64,000 nucleotides of DNA from the NCBI GenBank assembly GCA_016702305.1, contig JADJEH010000001.1:620001-684000 (forward strand). Direction: 5' to 3'. Positions 29,579-38,811 of the stretch are shown in pieces. Below the pieces are notes generated by a model. That model searched no databases. It worked only from the letters and a program-made list of their open reading frames with translations, and was not told the DNA's origin. The stretch is from a bacterium (GTDB lineage Bacteria; Electryoneota; RPQS01). The position numbers and the translations under genes were made by a program. Position 1 is the first letter of the stretch. Each line of letters opens with the position of its first letter.

Positions 29579-31078
29579 TTACGCTCCGGGTTGTGCGAAT
29601 AACGGTTTCGCCCGCGAGTCTTTGAGAGCTTGCGCGCGGTCGAGAGCCGCCTGATAGCGGCGGTCCGATTGCACCCGATAGCTCAGGCTGACAAACATTC
29701 CGGCCAGCGGCCAAAAGACGAAATTCATCGAGTCCGATTGCCACGCGGACTGGTAGAACAGCCAGGCGACATAGAGAAAGACCATGCCCTCCAACATGCG
29801 ACCGTAGACGCGCAAATCTGGAGTGTCCGCGCTTCGCAGCACGCGACCCCGCACGAAGATGAACGCGAGAATAGATAACAACAGCAGCGTTCCGACATAG
29901 CCGTACTCTGTCAGCATCCACGGTATGGACGGAGCACTCGAGGTCAAACCGTAGCCAGCGTAATACGCGGAAGTCTTGGAGTGCTCGTGCGCAACATAAG
30001 ACATGGTCACGGAACCCGGCCCATTTCCGAAAAAGATCGTCCGGGCGTTATCGGTCGCCAGGACAATGGCACTCATGAACCGGTAGGAACGCTCGAAGTT
30101 GCCTTCCTGGGGACGGTCAAGCTCCGTGCGAAAGACCTCATCTAACTTCGTGACATACGTCAATGGATTGCGGCCTTCACGCCAGAATCCTGTTTCGACG
30201 ATAATATAGTCCACCGCAATGATCATGATGACGCCGATCAAGCTTAAGCCGATCGCCAGCGCCGGACGACGGAAAAACTCGGTGCGGGCCATAAACGCCA
30301 CGAAGATCGGGAGCAATAGGAAGAAGAACTTCGCTTCACCCAACACCGGCGCCACGATCATCCACAGCATGCCCACAACATAGATGGGGCGGATCCGTTT
30401 CTCTTCCAGCATGCGGGCGATCAGATAGCACCACAGCGTGAGCATGAAGAGCGCGATGCCCGGAGTCTGGCTCCGGCCAAACGTGCCGTTGAGCTCGTCT
30501 TCCGAGACCCAACTCGTGAACTGCCACTGCCACAGAATCACCGGCGTTTGAATAAGGCCGATGAGAAATAGAAAACGAACAAACCGCGCCGTCGTATTCT
30601 CTTCCGGATAGAGACCGGCTGCTGCGAGGAACAGCAGGACATAACGGAAGCCTACGCGTATCCCCAGCATCGTTGTCGCCATGCGTTCGCCGTTCACCAG
30701 CGCGGACAACACCGCAAACACCAGCGCAACGAGGATCACCTTCTCTACCGTATAAACCTTGTGTTTGGCGGTGAAAAAGGTCAGGCCGTAGCGGACCGCG
30801 AACAGCACCACGAAAATGTCTACAAGCCAAGTCGCCTCGCGCGGCAGAAGCTGCCAGTACTCAGCCAGCCAGTCCACCGAGTAGACCAAGACGCCCAAAA
30901 TATACAGTGCCACCCGGGGAGCCGCGAAAAAACCGATGCCCAAGGGAACGCCTATCGCCGCCAAATACAGGAGGCGGTTCTCCGAATCTGTCCCGTCGAA
31001 AAACGCGAAAATGATCGCAGTATAGAGGATTGCGATCCCGGCCGCGAGGGCAAGCGAGATTAACCGGTCCAGATTCAA
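29579..31078 (-). CDS. O-antigen ligase/polymerase-like polytopic membrane protein
   Basis: 499 residues with about ten to twelve hydrophobic helices and one large non-membrane loop between about residues 305 and 385 (FWREGRNPLTYVTKLDEVFR ... FFGNGPGSVTMSY). That topology, with the FGNGPG motif in the loop, is characteristic of WaaL/Wzy-type enzymes of surface polysaccharide assembly. The predicted start is TTG (complement of 31076-31078), supported by a GAAGGG site about seven bases upstream. Related proteins ligate or polymerise O-antigen or exopolysaccharide on the periplasmic face of the inner membrane. No glycosyltransferases lie beside it here, and the substrate is unknown. Confidence 0.75.
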   Translation of the reverse strand: MNLDRLISLALAAGIAILYTAIIFAFFDGTDSENRLLYLAAIGVPLGIGFFAAPRVALYILGVLVYSVDWLAEYWQLLPREATWLVDIFVVLFAVRYGLTFFTAKHKVYTVEKVILVALVFAVLSALVNGERMATTMLGIRVGFRYVLLFLAAAGLYPEENTTARFVRFLFLIGLIQTPVILWQWQFTSWVSEDELNGTFGRSQTPGIALFMLTLWCYLIARMLEEKRIRPIYVVGMLWMIVAPVLGEAKFFFLLLPIFVAFMARTEFFRRPALAIGLSLIGVIMIIAVDYIIVETGFWREGRNPLTYVTKLDEVFRTELDRPQEGNFERSYRFMSAIVLATDNARTIFFGNGPGSVTMSYVAHEHSKTSAYYAGYGLTSSAPSIPWMLTEYGYVGTLLLLSILAFIFVRGRVLRSADTPDLRVYGRMLEGMVFLYVAWLFYQSAWQSDSMNFVFWPLAGMFVSLSYRVQSDRRYQAALDRAQALKDSRAKPLFAQPGA

Positions 31079-31238
31079 ACAGTAACCCTTCTGTAAATAC
31101 TACACATACAACGGCAAATCGTGTGCCGAACGGACCGATGAACCAAACGACAATTATCGTTCAATGTCCGTAAATTAAGAAGTTTCACGTGGAATACCAA
31201 GGCCCGGCCGACTTTGGCGGGTCACAAGGAGTTGATAC

Positions 31239-33026
31239 ATGAATTCAAACAAGGCCTGTTGCTGGATTCTCACCATACTTGTGGGAGGCTTCGTCTTGAC
31301 GATGCTCCTCATCGGGTGGGGAATCTCACGGGCGATGTCCAACGGCTTCAGCGCCAAGCTTGCCTCTAATGTAGCCGTTCAGGAGAACTCGTGGCTGGTG
31401 TTCAATATCTCGGGGCCAATCGCCGACTATAACAGCGAGCCCGACCTCGGCCCGCTCGGCGGAGGGCGCGGATCCTCGCTAAATGACATGGTGCGGGCCC
31501 TCAAACTGGCGGAAACCGACCCGGACGTCTCCGGCGTCATCCTCAGACCGCGCGGGGCCACCGGCATGGCTTCCCTCCGAGAATTGCGGCAAGCGCTCCT
31601 GAGCTTCCGCGAAACCGATAAGCCAATTTACGCGCACCTGGACGTGGCCACCGACCGCGACTACTATCTCGCGAGCGTTGCCGACACGATCCTGCTGATG
31701 CCGGGTCGTCTCAGCGGCATCAATTTCGGCGGCATGGCCTATTCAAACACCTATGTCAAAGGTACGTTTGAGAAGCTTGGGATCAAGTTCCATGTCCTGC
31801 ATGCCGGCCGATACAAAGGCGCCTATGAAGACCTGGCCAAAGACAGCATGTCTACCGACCTGCGCGAAAGCCTCGTCACGCTCTTCGCCGATCTCTACGA
31901 AACCTACGTTCGCGAGACGGCCGAAGCCCGTACAGGCTTGACGTATGCGGCGCTCGACCATGAGCTCAAAGAAGGCCAGGAGCTGATTGTCAGCGCCGGA
32001 ACCTGCTTAAAGAACGGCTACGTGGATCGCCTCGAAGACTGGCCGGTCCTGCGCAAACGGCTGCAAGGAGACGCCGAGGAGTTTAATGCCGTGTCCCCCA
32101 GCAGCTACGTAAACTCCAAGCACACGGTCAAAGTCGAGTCCACGCAGAACGAAATTGCCGTCCTGCACGCGCAGGGCGCGATTGAATTCGGTGATGACGA
32201 GGGCATGTTTGACGACGAGAATATCACGGTCAAGGAGTTCAACAAGCAGCTCGACGCATTGGCCGAAGATGAGAACGTGAAAGCGGTGGTCGTGCGGGTC
32301 ACGTCGCCGGGCGGTTCGGCGCTCGCTTCGAAACAGATTCTGGAAGCCGCCCGCCGCCTGAACGAGCAGAAGCCCTTGATTGTTTCCATGGGCGGCGTCG
32401 CGGCATCGGGTGGATACTATATTTCGCTCGCCGCCGACAAGATTGTGGCCCAGCCGAATACAATAACTGGATCCATCGGAGTCGTCTCCGTATTCCCGAG
32501 CGCCGAGGAACTTTACAAGAAAATCGGTGCGCGCGAGGAGACGATTTCAATCGGCCGCTGGGCGAACTTCTTCCGAATTGACGAAGGCCTGGGACCGGAT
32601 CAAGAGCGCGTTCTCATGAGTCTGATGGACACGGTCTATGCCGAATTCCGTGACGATGTCACCGCGGGCCGCGGTCTCTCGGCGGCCGCGCTCGACACGA
32701 TTGCCGAAGGCCGCGTTTGGACCGGAACTCAGGCGCTGGCGCGCGGTTTGGTTGACACTCTGGGCGGCGTGGACGTCGCTATTGCCATCGCAGTCCGAGA
32801 AGCGGCCCTCGGCCCCGATGACTATAAGATCAGCTACTATCCCGAGCGCGACGACGTCTTCGCTTTCTTTGTCAAGCACTTCGCTTCGCAATTGCGTCTC
32901 ATTGACACCGCCGGCCAGAAGCTTGAAATGCTTAATGATCCCGCGGCGATTCTGGCATACGTCAAAAACTTCTTCAATCGCATGGAGTTCGTGCAGACGT
33001 TGCTGCCTGTGACGCTGGATCAATAG
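31239..33026 (+). CDS. sppA: Signal peptide peptidase SppA, 67K (double-domain) type
   Basis: 595 residues, membrane-anchored by one N-terminal helix (CCWILTILVGGFVLTMLLIG). It has two SppA/ClpP-like domains: about 85-250 and 310-480. Lys193 in HAGRYKGAYEDLA of the first domain and Ser390 in GGVAASGGYYISLAAD of the second match the Lys-Ser dyad of E. coli-type SppA. It degrades signal peptides left in the membrane after protein export, which fits the many exported proteins nearby. The start at ATG 31239 has AAGGAG at good spacing. The gene appears to be a single-gene unit with a terminator immediately after. Confidence 0.92.
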   Translation: MNSNKACCWILTILVGGFVLTMLLIGWGISRAMSNGFSAKLASNVAVQENSWLVFNISGPIADYNSEPDLGPLGGGRGSSLNDMVRALKLAETDPDVSGVILRPRGATGMASLRELRQALLSFRETDKPIYAHLDVATDRDYYLASVADTILLMPGRLSGINFGGMAYSNTYVKGTFEKLGIKFHVLHAGRYKGAYEDLAKDSMSTDLRESLVTLFADLYETYVRETAEARTGLTYAALDHELKEGQELIVSAGTCLKNGYVDRLEDWPVLRKRLQGDAEEFNAVSPSSYVNSKHTVKVESTQNEIAVLHAQGAIEFGDDEGMFDDENITVKEFNKQLDALAEDENVKAVVVRVTSPGGSALASKQILEAARRLNEQKPLIVSMGGVAASGGYYISLAADKIVAQPNTITGSIGVVSVFPSAEELYKKIGAREETISIGRWANFFRIDEGLGPDQERVLMSLMDTVYAEFRDDVTAGRGLSAAALDTIAEGRVWTGTQALARGLVDTLGGVDVAIAIAVREAALGPDDYKISYYPERDDVFAFFVKHFASQLRLIDTAGQKLEMLNDPAAILAYVKNFFNRMEFVQTLLPVTLDQ

Positions 33027-33047
33027 CTCCGCGAAACCTGTTCTCAC

Positions 33048-33080
33048 AAAGAACCCCGCCTTCTGAGCGGGGTTCTTTGC
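33048..33080. terminator. Intrinsic terminator between sppA and a convergent gene
   Basis: Perfect 13-base arms CAAAGAACCCCGC (33048-33060) and its complement (33068-33080), 7-base loop, A-run on one side and T-run on the other. Confidence 0.85.
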
Positions 33081-33096
33081 ATAAGATGCCGTTCGT

Positions 33097-34218
33097 TTAT
33101 TGCTCGCAGCTTGAGCACCCGACGAACACTTCGTACGGACCGGATGTGCCATGTTCGCCCGTGACCTCGAAGAAGTATGTCCCCGGTTCAAGGTAGATTT
33201 GAATTTGGCTGTCCGTGCCTTCGGGAGCGCCCTCTGCGCCGTGGTGATCGCTGTCAACCGCCAACGGCGCTTCACAGGTCACCGGCCACATCCGCAGATA
33301 AGAATCAAGGCCGCCTTCAAATCCGGTGCGCCCCGGGGTATCATCGGCCCAAACGTTGAAGTACACCATGCGCCCACAGTCTTCGATCGTCAGCGCGAAT
33401 AGGTCCAAATCACCCGGCTGATCAATCTGGCCGCAGAAACCCTGACCGCAGTTGATCGTATTCGAGTAAAGTTCACAGCCCTCCGCGAACTCGCCTTCCG
33501 TGTGTTGCGTGTAGTCGTCCGGGCACTCGGGTTCCGTAATCGGCGGGATGCAGGCATTGCCATGGCAAATCACGGAAATACGATAGTGGCCGAAGGCCGC
33601 CACGCTGGCGCCGTCTAAACAGACGTAATAGGTGCCCGGTTCAAAACACCGCGAGATACCTGCCTGCAGAGTCGTCGCCACGCCGCAGATGTCCGGTGCG
33701 TTGTCGTTGGAAGCAAATGCCGTTGATCCAGCCTGTCCGCAGCAGGCGCCCGTGAAGATACACAGATACGTATCAAACTGCGAACCGCACGTCGTAATCG
33801 TGATGCTGTCGCGAGTCGGCACTTCAAGTATGAAGAACAGGTCACGGCCCCAACGGCAATTGGGAAAGCTACAGTTGTTCTGCGCCGTGTTCGTTTGACC
33901 CGATGTCGAAAACGTATAGGGTGCCGCAGGATTCGGGCAAGCCACGGTTCCGCCAGGACAGAGGTCCGTCAACTGGTCCAGCGGATTCTGCTCGTCGCGG
34001 GAGTCATACTGGTCCGGATTGACGATGCGGTCAAGCTCAAAATAGCGATTATACAATGCAGCGGGCACATCCTGGTTGGTGGCCGTCAGATCGGTAATCT
34101 GCTGGTACACTCGCCACAGCTCCGCCTGCTCCGGGCTCTGCTGCGACTGTCGCTGCTGCGCCTGGCTGTTCACAACCGAGCCAAGGCACAAAACCAGAAT
34201 GATAAATACGTTTCTCAT
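33097..34218 (-). CDS. Secreted cysteine-rich protein with two PPC-like domains
   Basis: 373 residues with a signal peptide (MRNVFIILVLCLGSVVNSQAQ). After a Gln-rich spacer come two beta-sandwich segments of the bacterial pre-peptidase C-terminal (PPC) type: about 95-220 (RDLFFILEVPTRDSITITTC ... FEPGTYYVCLDG...GHYRISV) and about 235-370 (GDLDLFALTIEDCGRMVYFN ... LEPGTYFFEVTGE...GPYEVFV). About 24 cysteines, many spaced as pairs across strands, suggest disulfides in an external protein. There is no enzymatic domain and no YPNPFNP tail. PPC domains usually ride on secreted proteases, but here they stand alone, so a binding or structural role is possible. Confidence 0.65.
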   Translation of the reverse strand: MRNVFIILVLCLGSVVNSQAQQRQSQQSPEQAELWRVYQQITDLTATNQDVPAALYNRYFELDRIVNPDQYDSRDEQNPLDQLTDLCPGGTVACPNPAAPYTFSTSGQTNTAQNNCSFPNCRWGRDLFFILEVPTRDSITITTCGSQFDTYLCIFTGACCGQAGSTAFASNDNAPDICGVATTLQAGISRCFEPGTYYVCLDGASVAAFGHYRISVICHGNACIPPITEPECPDDYTQHTEGEFAEGCELYSNTINCGQGFCGQIDQPGDLDLFALTIEDCGRMVYFNVWADDTPGRTGFEGGLDSYLRMWPVTCEAPLAVDSDHHGAEGAPEGTDSQIQIYLEPGTYFFEVTGEHGTSGPYEVFVGCSSCEQ

Positions 34219-34649
34219 CTCTTGTGTCCTATTTCGTTCACCACATTATTTCGGAAAAGATTTCCCACTTGCGCAGCCCAACCGGCATTCGGCCGGCCGG
34301 GGTGAAACTTAACCATCAAAAAAACAGTTAAATCCAAGCTGGCCTGCGCGGGATACGGGCCAAATTGCCCTATAGCAACCCGACAGGCAAAGGACAAGCC
34401 AACTTTGCGGTAAGTTGGAAACTGGAGGCTTAGCGCTTGACTCCTCCTCGCCAAACCACTATCTTCTGAAATTCAAGCAAATTGGCCGCCCGAACAACAC
34501 CCGCGCCAGTGTGTCAAGCCATTGCAAAATACGGACTTCTCGGGCCGGAAGTCAAGCTAATACCGGTTTTTTCGTGGCCGTTTCCGGCATCAACCCCAGA
34601 GCTCAGAGCATACTTAATACAGTCCGAGGTCTAAATTTGCAGGTGTCAC
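34219..34649. other. Intergenic region, 431 bases, divergent promoters
   Basis: No coding sequence is seen. A hairpin CCAACTT/AAGTTGG lies at 34399-34418. A possible plus-strand promoter TTGACT (34437-34442) with TATCTT (34460-34465), 17-base spacer, would give the C25 gene at 34650 a leader of about 180 bases. A GC hairpin-like stretch followed by TTTTTT around 34555-34575 within that leader could attenuate. Confidence 0.4.
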
Positions 34650-37600
34650 ATGAATCGTAAGCTCTTCTTCCAGGCTGTACTTCCGGCGATTCTTGCCCTT
34701 GCGGCTGCCGCCATCGGGCAGACCGTGCCCTATGGTCTGTATCCCGATGCCGAGTTTTCTCCCGATTTCGAACTGGTCCAGCAAGACGACGACGTCGTCC
34801 AGTTCGCACTCCACATGACCCGGCTCCAGCCGACCGGAACGATTGATCTCAACGTCAAACAGCCCGGCACGTGGGGCGAGATGAACCCCACCGGCCGCCT
34901 GATGCCCCGTTTCACGTTTTTCCTGTCCGTACCGGCGACCGGAAACGCGTCCTACCAGATAGATAGTTGGACCACTTTGTCGCGCACTGCGACTGTCCGG
35001 ACAATTCCCGAAAATGCGCCTGACCTGCCCAGCATCGAGTTGGGGGACATCGGCATTTTCGGCGGCGTTCGCCTCTTGCCGGTCACGATTCGTCCGATTG
35101 ACTACACCAACGGTCAGAACGTCTGTCAGGTGCTGCAGGACGCGACCATCAGTATTCATTTTGACAGCCAGCCGGGTGATAATCCGCTCAGCTCGGTGAG
35201 ACCCGCATTCTCAGAAACGTGGCGATCGGTGTTGCAAGCTGTCGTGATGAACTGGCAACAGATTCCCAATATCCTCGTGCGCGAACCGTCGCACATGCTG
35301 GTCGTTGTCCCCAATTCGTTCATCACTCCGCTCGAAGATTATTTCAATGCCAAACGGCAACTGGGAATTGAGCTGACCATCGTTCCGACGTCCGAGATTG
35401 CCGACGGCGACGGCACCGCCCTGCGCAATCGGCTGCTGACGGAGATTGGAAACAGCTCGCCGCGAATTGACCACGTTGAGCTGATCGGCGACGAGACGCA
35501 GATTCCCGTACACTATCAGTTCACGGACGATCCGGTGTCGCGCTTCAGTGACGCGACCTTCCCCGGCAACTTCACGAACGAAGGCTTCTTCACGCAGCTT
35601 GAAGGGTCGGACTTCTTCCCGGACATCTTCCTTGGCCGCTGGCCCGTGAACAATCAGCTCGAAGCGCGCAACGTTGCCGCGCGCACGATGAACCACGAAC
35701 TGGATCTTTTTCACAGCGATTCCACGCGCTTCGAGCGCTGCGTCGTCTCCGCTGACAACTCCGAGGATTCGCAGCAGCAGACGATTGCCCACGCCCGCGA
35801 AATGATGCTGGCCGAAGGCTTTGAGACCGTGGACACCGTCTATGCCAACGACAATCCCGGCCCTCAGCTCATGATTCAGCTCGTCAACAGCGGCGTCACA
35901 TTTGTGAACCATCGCGGTTCCGGCTGGAATCAAGGTTGGGCGGGGATCAACTTCTACGTCTCGTCTGTTGACCTCGTGCAAAATCCCGGAGAGTTGGCAG
36001 TCGTCACCGGAATCGGCTGCGGCGTCGGCAAATTCGACGCCCCCGACGACCAGTGTTTCGGCGAAAAATGGATGACCATCGGTACGGTCAACTCGCCGCG
36101 CGGCGCCGTTGGCTTCATTGGCCCGTGCTGGAACACGCATACGGTCTACAACGACGTGCTCGATACGTCTTTGTACCGCGCCATCCTCGACTACAACATT
36201 GACCAACTGGCCGCCGCGCTGGTTACCGGAAAGATGTTCGCCTGGGCTACCTTCGCCGATTTTCATGAAGAACAAGCCGTCGAAGAGATCAGCGGCGTCA
36301 TGATGCGCCAGTACCTTGTGCTGAGCGATCCCAGTTTGCAGCTCTATACGGATTTGCCGCACCGCCTGCCGATTACCATGCCATCCGCCGTGCCTGCCGG
36401 ACCGTACAACTTCCCGGTCACGATTACCGACGGATTTTCGACCGATGCGGACAGCCTGATGGTGTCGTTTTGGTCAGCGAATGGCGAACTTTCATCGCAC
36501 ATGATCCCGGCCTTGGCAGGCGAGTGGAGCGTTCCGGTCAATTTCGATTTCGGTGCCGACGTTTTGGCAACGGTTTCCGGACACAATGTACTAACCCGTC
36601 AGTGGCCAATTACGGTCGCGCCGAACGGACCGTATCTCGTGCATGACGGCTTGGCTTTTTCAGATGCGCAAGGCAACGGCGACGGCCGGATCCAGCCGGG
36701 CGAGACGATTACGCTGGTTGACACGGTCCGCAATATCGGCTCCGAAATGGCCTTGTCCGTGGTCGGGACGCTGACCGCTCCGCAGGAATTCATCGGCATC
36801 TCACAGGACCTCGGCATGTACGGCAATGTCGCGCAAAACGCGGCAGCCGTGGGCACTCCTGCCTATGTCTTAAGCGTCGAGCCGGAGTATCGCGGCAACA
36901 ACTTTCTGCTGGACTTGACCTATGCCGGGGAAGGTCTGCCGTCCCGCTCCGATCAGCTTTTCCTGACGCTCTATTCACCTGAACTCGAACGGATCGGGCT
37001 GACGGTCGTAGACGGTGACAACGGACTGCTCGAACGTAATGAAGTCGCCGGACTCGTGTTCACGCTGCAGAACACGGGCAACGAGACTCTGGCCGCCGGG
37101 ACACTCCAACTGGAGTCCGTCAGCGAGTACATCCTGATTCCTGATGGCAGTGCGGACATTCCAGCAATCGCGCCCGGCCAATCCTATACGCTGCCCGCCA
37201 ATGCTGTGCAAGTCGGTGCGGCCTGGAATGCCCCAACCGCAACGCAGGTCACCATTGACGCCACGATCACGGCCGCGATGGGCACCTATACTTTCGAGCG
37301 CACCATGAGCCTGCCGCTGGTCCTCGGGCAAGTGGGACAGAATGATCCGATGGCCGGAATGGACGGGCTCTACTACCTGTATGATGACCTGGACACCGAC
37401 TACGATCACGCGGCGGTCTATGACTGGTACGAAATCTCGCCGCAGGCCGGTGGCGCGGGTGTCGCGCTGCCCTTCAACACGAGTCACCAGACGTTCTCCG
37501 TGCCCGTGCCGTTCGATTACAATTATTTCGGAATGTCCTTCAATTCGCTCTCTGTTTCCACGGACGGCTGGGTCGCGCCGGGACTAACGGAAGCGGTAAG

Positions 37601-38342
37601 CTATGTGAACACTCCGCTGCCGTGGCAACAGGATTTTGTCAACGGCATGATCGGCGTGCTCTGGCAAGACCTCTGGTACTATTTCGGCGACGATGGCGAC
37701 ATCAGCTACTTCTATGATACCGCCGGTGATCGCTTCATCGTTGAGTGGTACGATATTGCCGATTGGGGTTCGGGCACTCACGACAATACGTTCCAGCTTC
37801 AGCTCCTGAATCCTGCGACGCACGGGACGCCGACCGGCGATGCGGAGTGGGTGTTCCTTTATCAGGCACTGGACATGCATACATCATCGGCCGGCGGTGC
37901 TACAATTGGCTACGAGTCGCTGGACGAATCCACCGGCGCTACGTATTATCATAACACGGCGTCCCCCGCGACCTCCGCACCGCTTGAGAACGGCCGCGCC
38001 CTCCGCCTCACGACCGCGCCGCCGTCGCTGCTCGATGCACCCGAAGCGCCCGGCGCTGTCCCGAGTGCTTTCGCGCTGCGGCAGAACTACCCGAATCCGT
38101 TCAACCCGGAGACGACCATTGAGTTCAGCCTGCCTGCTCAATCCGAGGTATCGCTCGATATCTTCGATGTGCTGGGCCGCAATGTGACTACCCTCGTCCA
38201 TGCGTCCGTCTCCGCCGGAGTGCATCATATCGTGTGGGCGGGCCAAAGCCGCACCGGTGTGAGTGTCCCAAGCGGCATCTATTTTTACCGGCTGGCAACG
38301 CCTGATTTTGTCGAAACGCGGCGCATGCTGCTGCTGCGCTAA
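34650..38342 (+). CDS. Secreted C25 (gingipain-like) family peptidase with type IX sorting domain
   Basis: 1230 residues. A signal peptide (MNRKLFFQAVLPAILALAAAAIGQ), a C25-type propeptide to about 205, then a C25 domain at about 210-570 with predicted catalytic His421 (in FVNHRGSGW) and Cys457 (in GIGCGVGKFD), 36 residues apart. CARDB-like beta modules follow, each starting with an acidic turn (DAQGNGDGRIQPGET; VVDGDNGLLERNE). The module shared with the two minus-strand paralogues is at about 900-1125 (YYLYDDLDTDYD...YDWYEISP). The end is a canonical Por sorting domain (LRQNYPNPFNPETTIEFSLP ... GIYFYRLATPDFVETRRMLLLR). It is the only C25 member of the four here with this tail, so it should leave through type IX secretion. 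Weak AGGTG ribosome site. Confidence 0.88.
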   Translation: MNRKLFFQAVLPAILALAAAAIGQTVPYGLYPDAEFSPDFELVQQDDDVVQFALHMTRLQPTGTIDLNVKQPGTWGEMNPTGRLMPRFTFFLSVPATGNASYQIDSWTTLSRTATVRTIPENAPDLPSIELGDIGIFGGVRLLPVTIRPIDYTNGQNVCQVLQDATISIHFDSQPGDNPLSSVRPAFSETWRSVLQAVVMNWQQIPNILVREPSHMLVVVPNSFITPLEDYFNAKRQLGIELTIVPTSEIADGDGTALRNRLLTEIGNSSPRIDHVELIGDETQIPVHYQFTDDPVSRFSDATFPGNFTNEGFFTQLEGSDFFPDIFLGRWPVNNQLEARNVAARTMNHELDLFHSDSTRFERCVVSADNSEDSQQQTIAHAREMMLAEGFETVDTVYANDNPGPQLMIQLVNSGVTFVNHRGSGWNQGWAGINFYVSSVDLVQNPGELAVVTGIGCGVGKFDAPDDQCFGEKWMTIGTVNSPRGAVGFIGPCWNTHTVYNDVLDTSLYRAILDYNIDQLAAALVTGKMFAWATFADFHEEQAVEEISGVMMRQYLVLSDPSLQLYTDLPHRLPITMPSAVPAGPYNFPVTITDGFSTDADSLMVSFWSANGELSSHMIPALAGEWSVPVNFDFGADVLATVSGHNVLTRQWPITVAPNGPYLVHDGLAFSDAQGNGDGRIQPGETITLVDTVRNIGSEMALSVVGTLTAPQEFIGISQDLGMYGNVAQNAAAVGTPAYVLSVEPEYRGNNFLLDLTYAGEGLPSRSDQLFLTLYSPELERIGLTVVDGDNGLLERNEVAGLVFTLQNTGNETLAAGTLQLESVSEYILIPDGSADIPAIAPGQSYTLPANAVQVGAAWNAPTATQVTIDATITAAMGTYTFERTMSLPLVLGQVGQNDPMAGMDGLYYLYDDLDTDYDHAAVYDWYEISPQAGGAGVALPFNTSHQTFSVPVPFDYNYFGMSFNSLSVSTDGWVAPGLTEAVSYVNTPLPWQQDFVNGMIGVLWQDLWYYFGDDGDISYFYDTAGDRFIVEWYDIADWGSGTHDNTFQLQLLNPATHGTPTGDAEWVFLYQALDMHTSSAGGATIGYESLDESTGATYYHNTASPATSAPLENGRALRLTTAPPSLLDAPEAPGAVPSAFALRQNYPNPFNPETTIEFSLPAQSEVSLDIFDVLGRNVTTLVHASVSAGVHHIVWAGQSRTGVSVPSGIYFYRLATPDFVETRRMLLLR

Positions 38343-38406
38343 TCACTCTCGGCCTGCCGCCCTTATCTGATCGTCATTTTCATCTTAACATAGGAACGCA
38401 CCTGTA

Positions 38407-38799
38407 ATGGCTAAGAAGTGGACCCCTTCTGAAGAAAAGTACCTGCTGGAGAATTACGGCAAGGTGCCCATGGCCGAGCTTGCCGACCGCTTTGGCGTGA
38501 CGCGTAAGGCGATCAGCGCCAAGCTCGACAAACTGCGCCAAACCCACGGCATTGATCCCGTCGGAGCGCGCGAGCGTGCTACGGCGCGCCAACGCCGACA
38601 AGCACAGCTCAATGAAAAAGTCCCGCAGACCGGCGGTGCGATTCCGCGCAAGATTCCGCCCGTCGGCGTGATTGCGCACCCGCAAGTTGATAACCTGCCG
38701 TCCCTCGAACCCGCCGGTTTCGCCGCGACCAGCAATGTTGTGAAAACGGCCCAGGGTTGGCAGCCGTTGATGGTCAGCAAAAAGAAGATTACCCGCTAA
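38407..38799 (+). CDS. Small basic protein with N-terminal HTH (Myb/SANT-like) domain
   Basis: 130 residues. Residues 1-45 (KKWTPSEEKYLLENYGKVPM then AELADRFGVTRKAISAKLDK) form a tri-helical HTH of the Myb/SANT or GcrA-like kind, with the classic W-x-EEKYLLENYG opening. The rest is basic and Pro-rich with no known domain, ending in KKKITR. It is probably a DNA-binding regulator or nucleoid protein. It starts at ATG 38407 behind TAGGA. It precedes the histidine ammonia-lyase gene by 12 bases, so the two may be co-transcribed, which raises the possibility that it controls that gene. Confidence 0.65.
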   Translation: MAKKWTPSEEKYLLENYGKVPMAELADRFGVTRKAISAKLDKLRQTHGIDPVGARERATARQRRQAQLNEKVPQTGGAIPRKIPPVGVIAHPQVDNLPSLEPAGFAATSNVVKTAQGWQPLMVSKKKITR

Positions 38800-38811
38800 G
38801 CACCTTCTCCC

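Noticed and set aside
35211..36362. A 383-codon minus-strand frame inside the C25 gene at 34650
   Set aside because: Opposite a clear C25 domain and without its own start context or domain.
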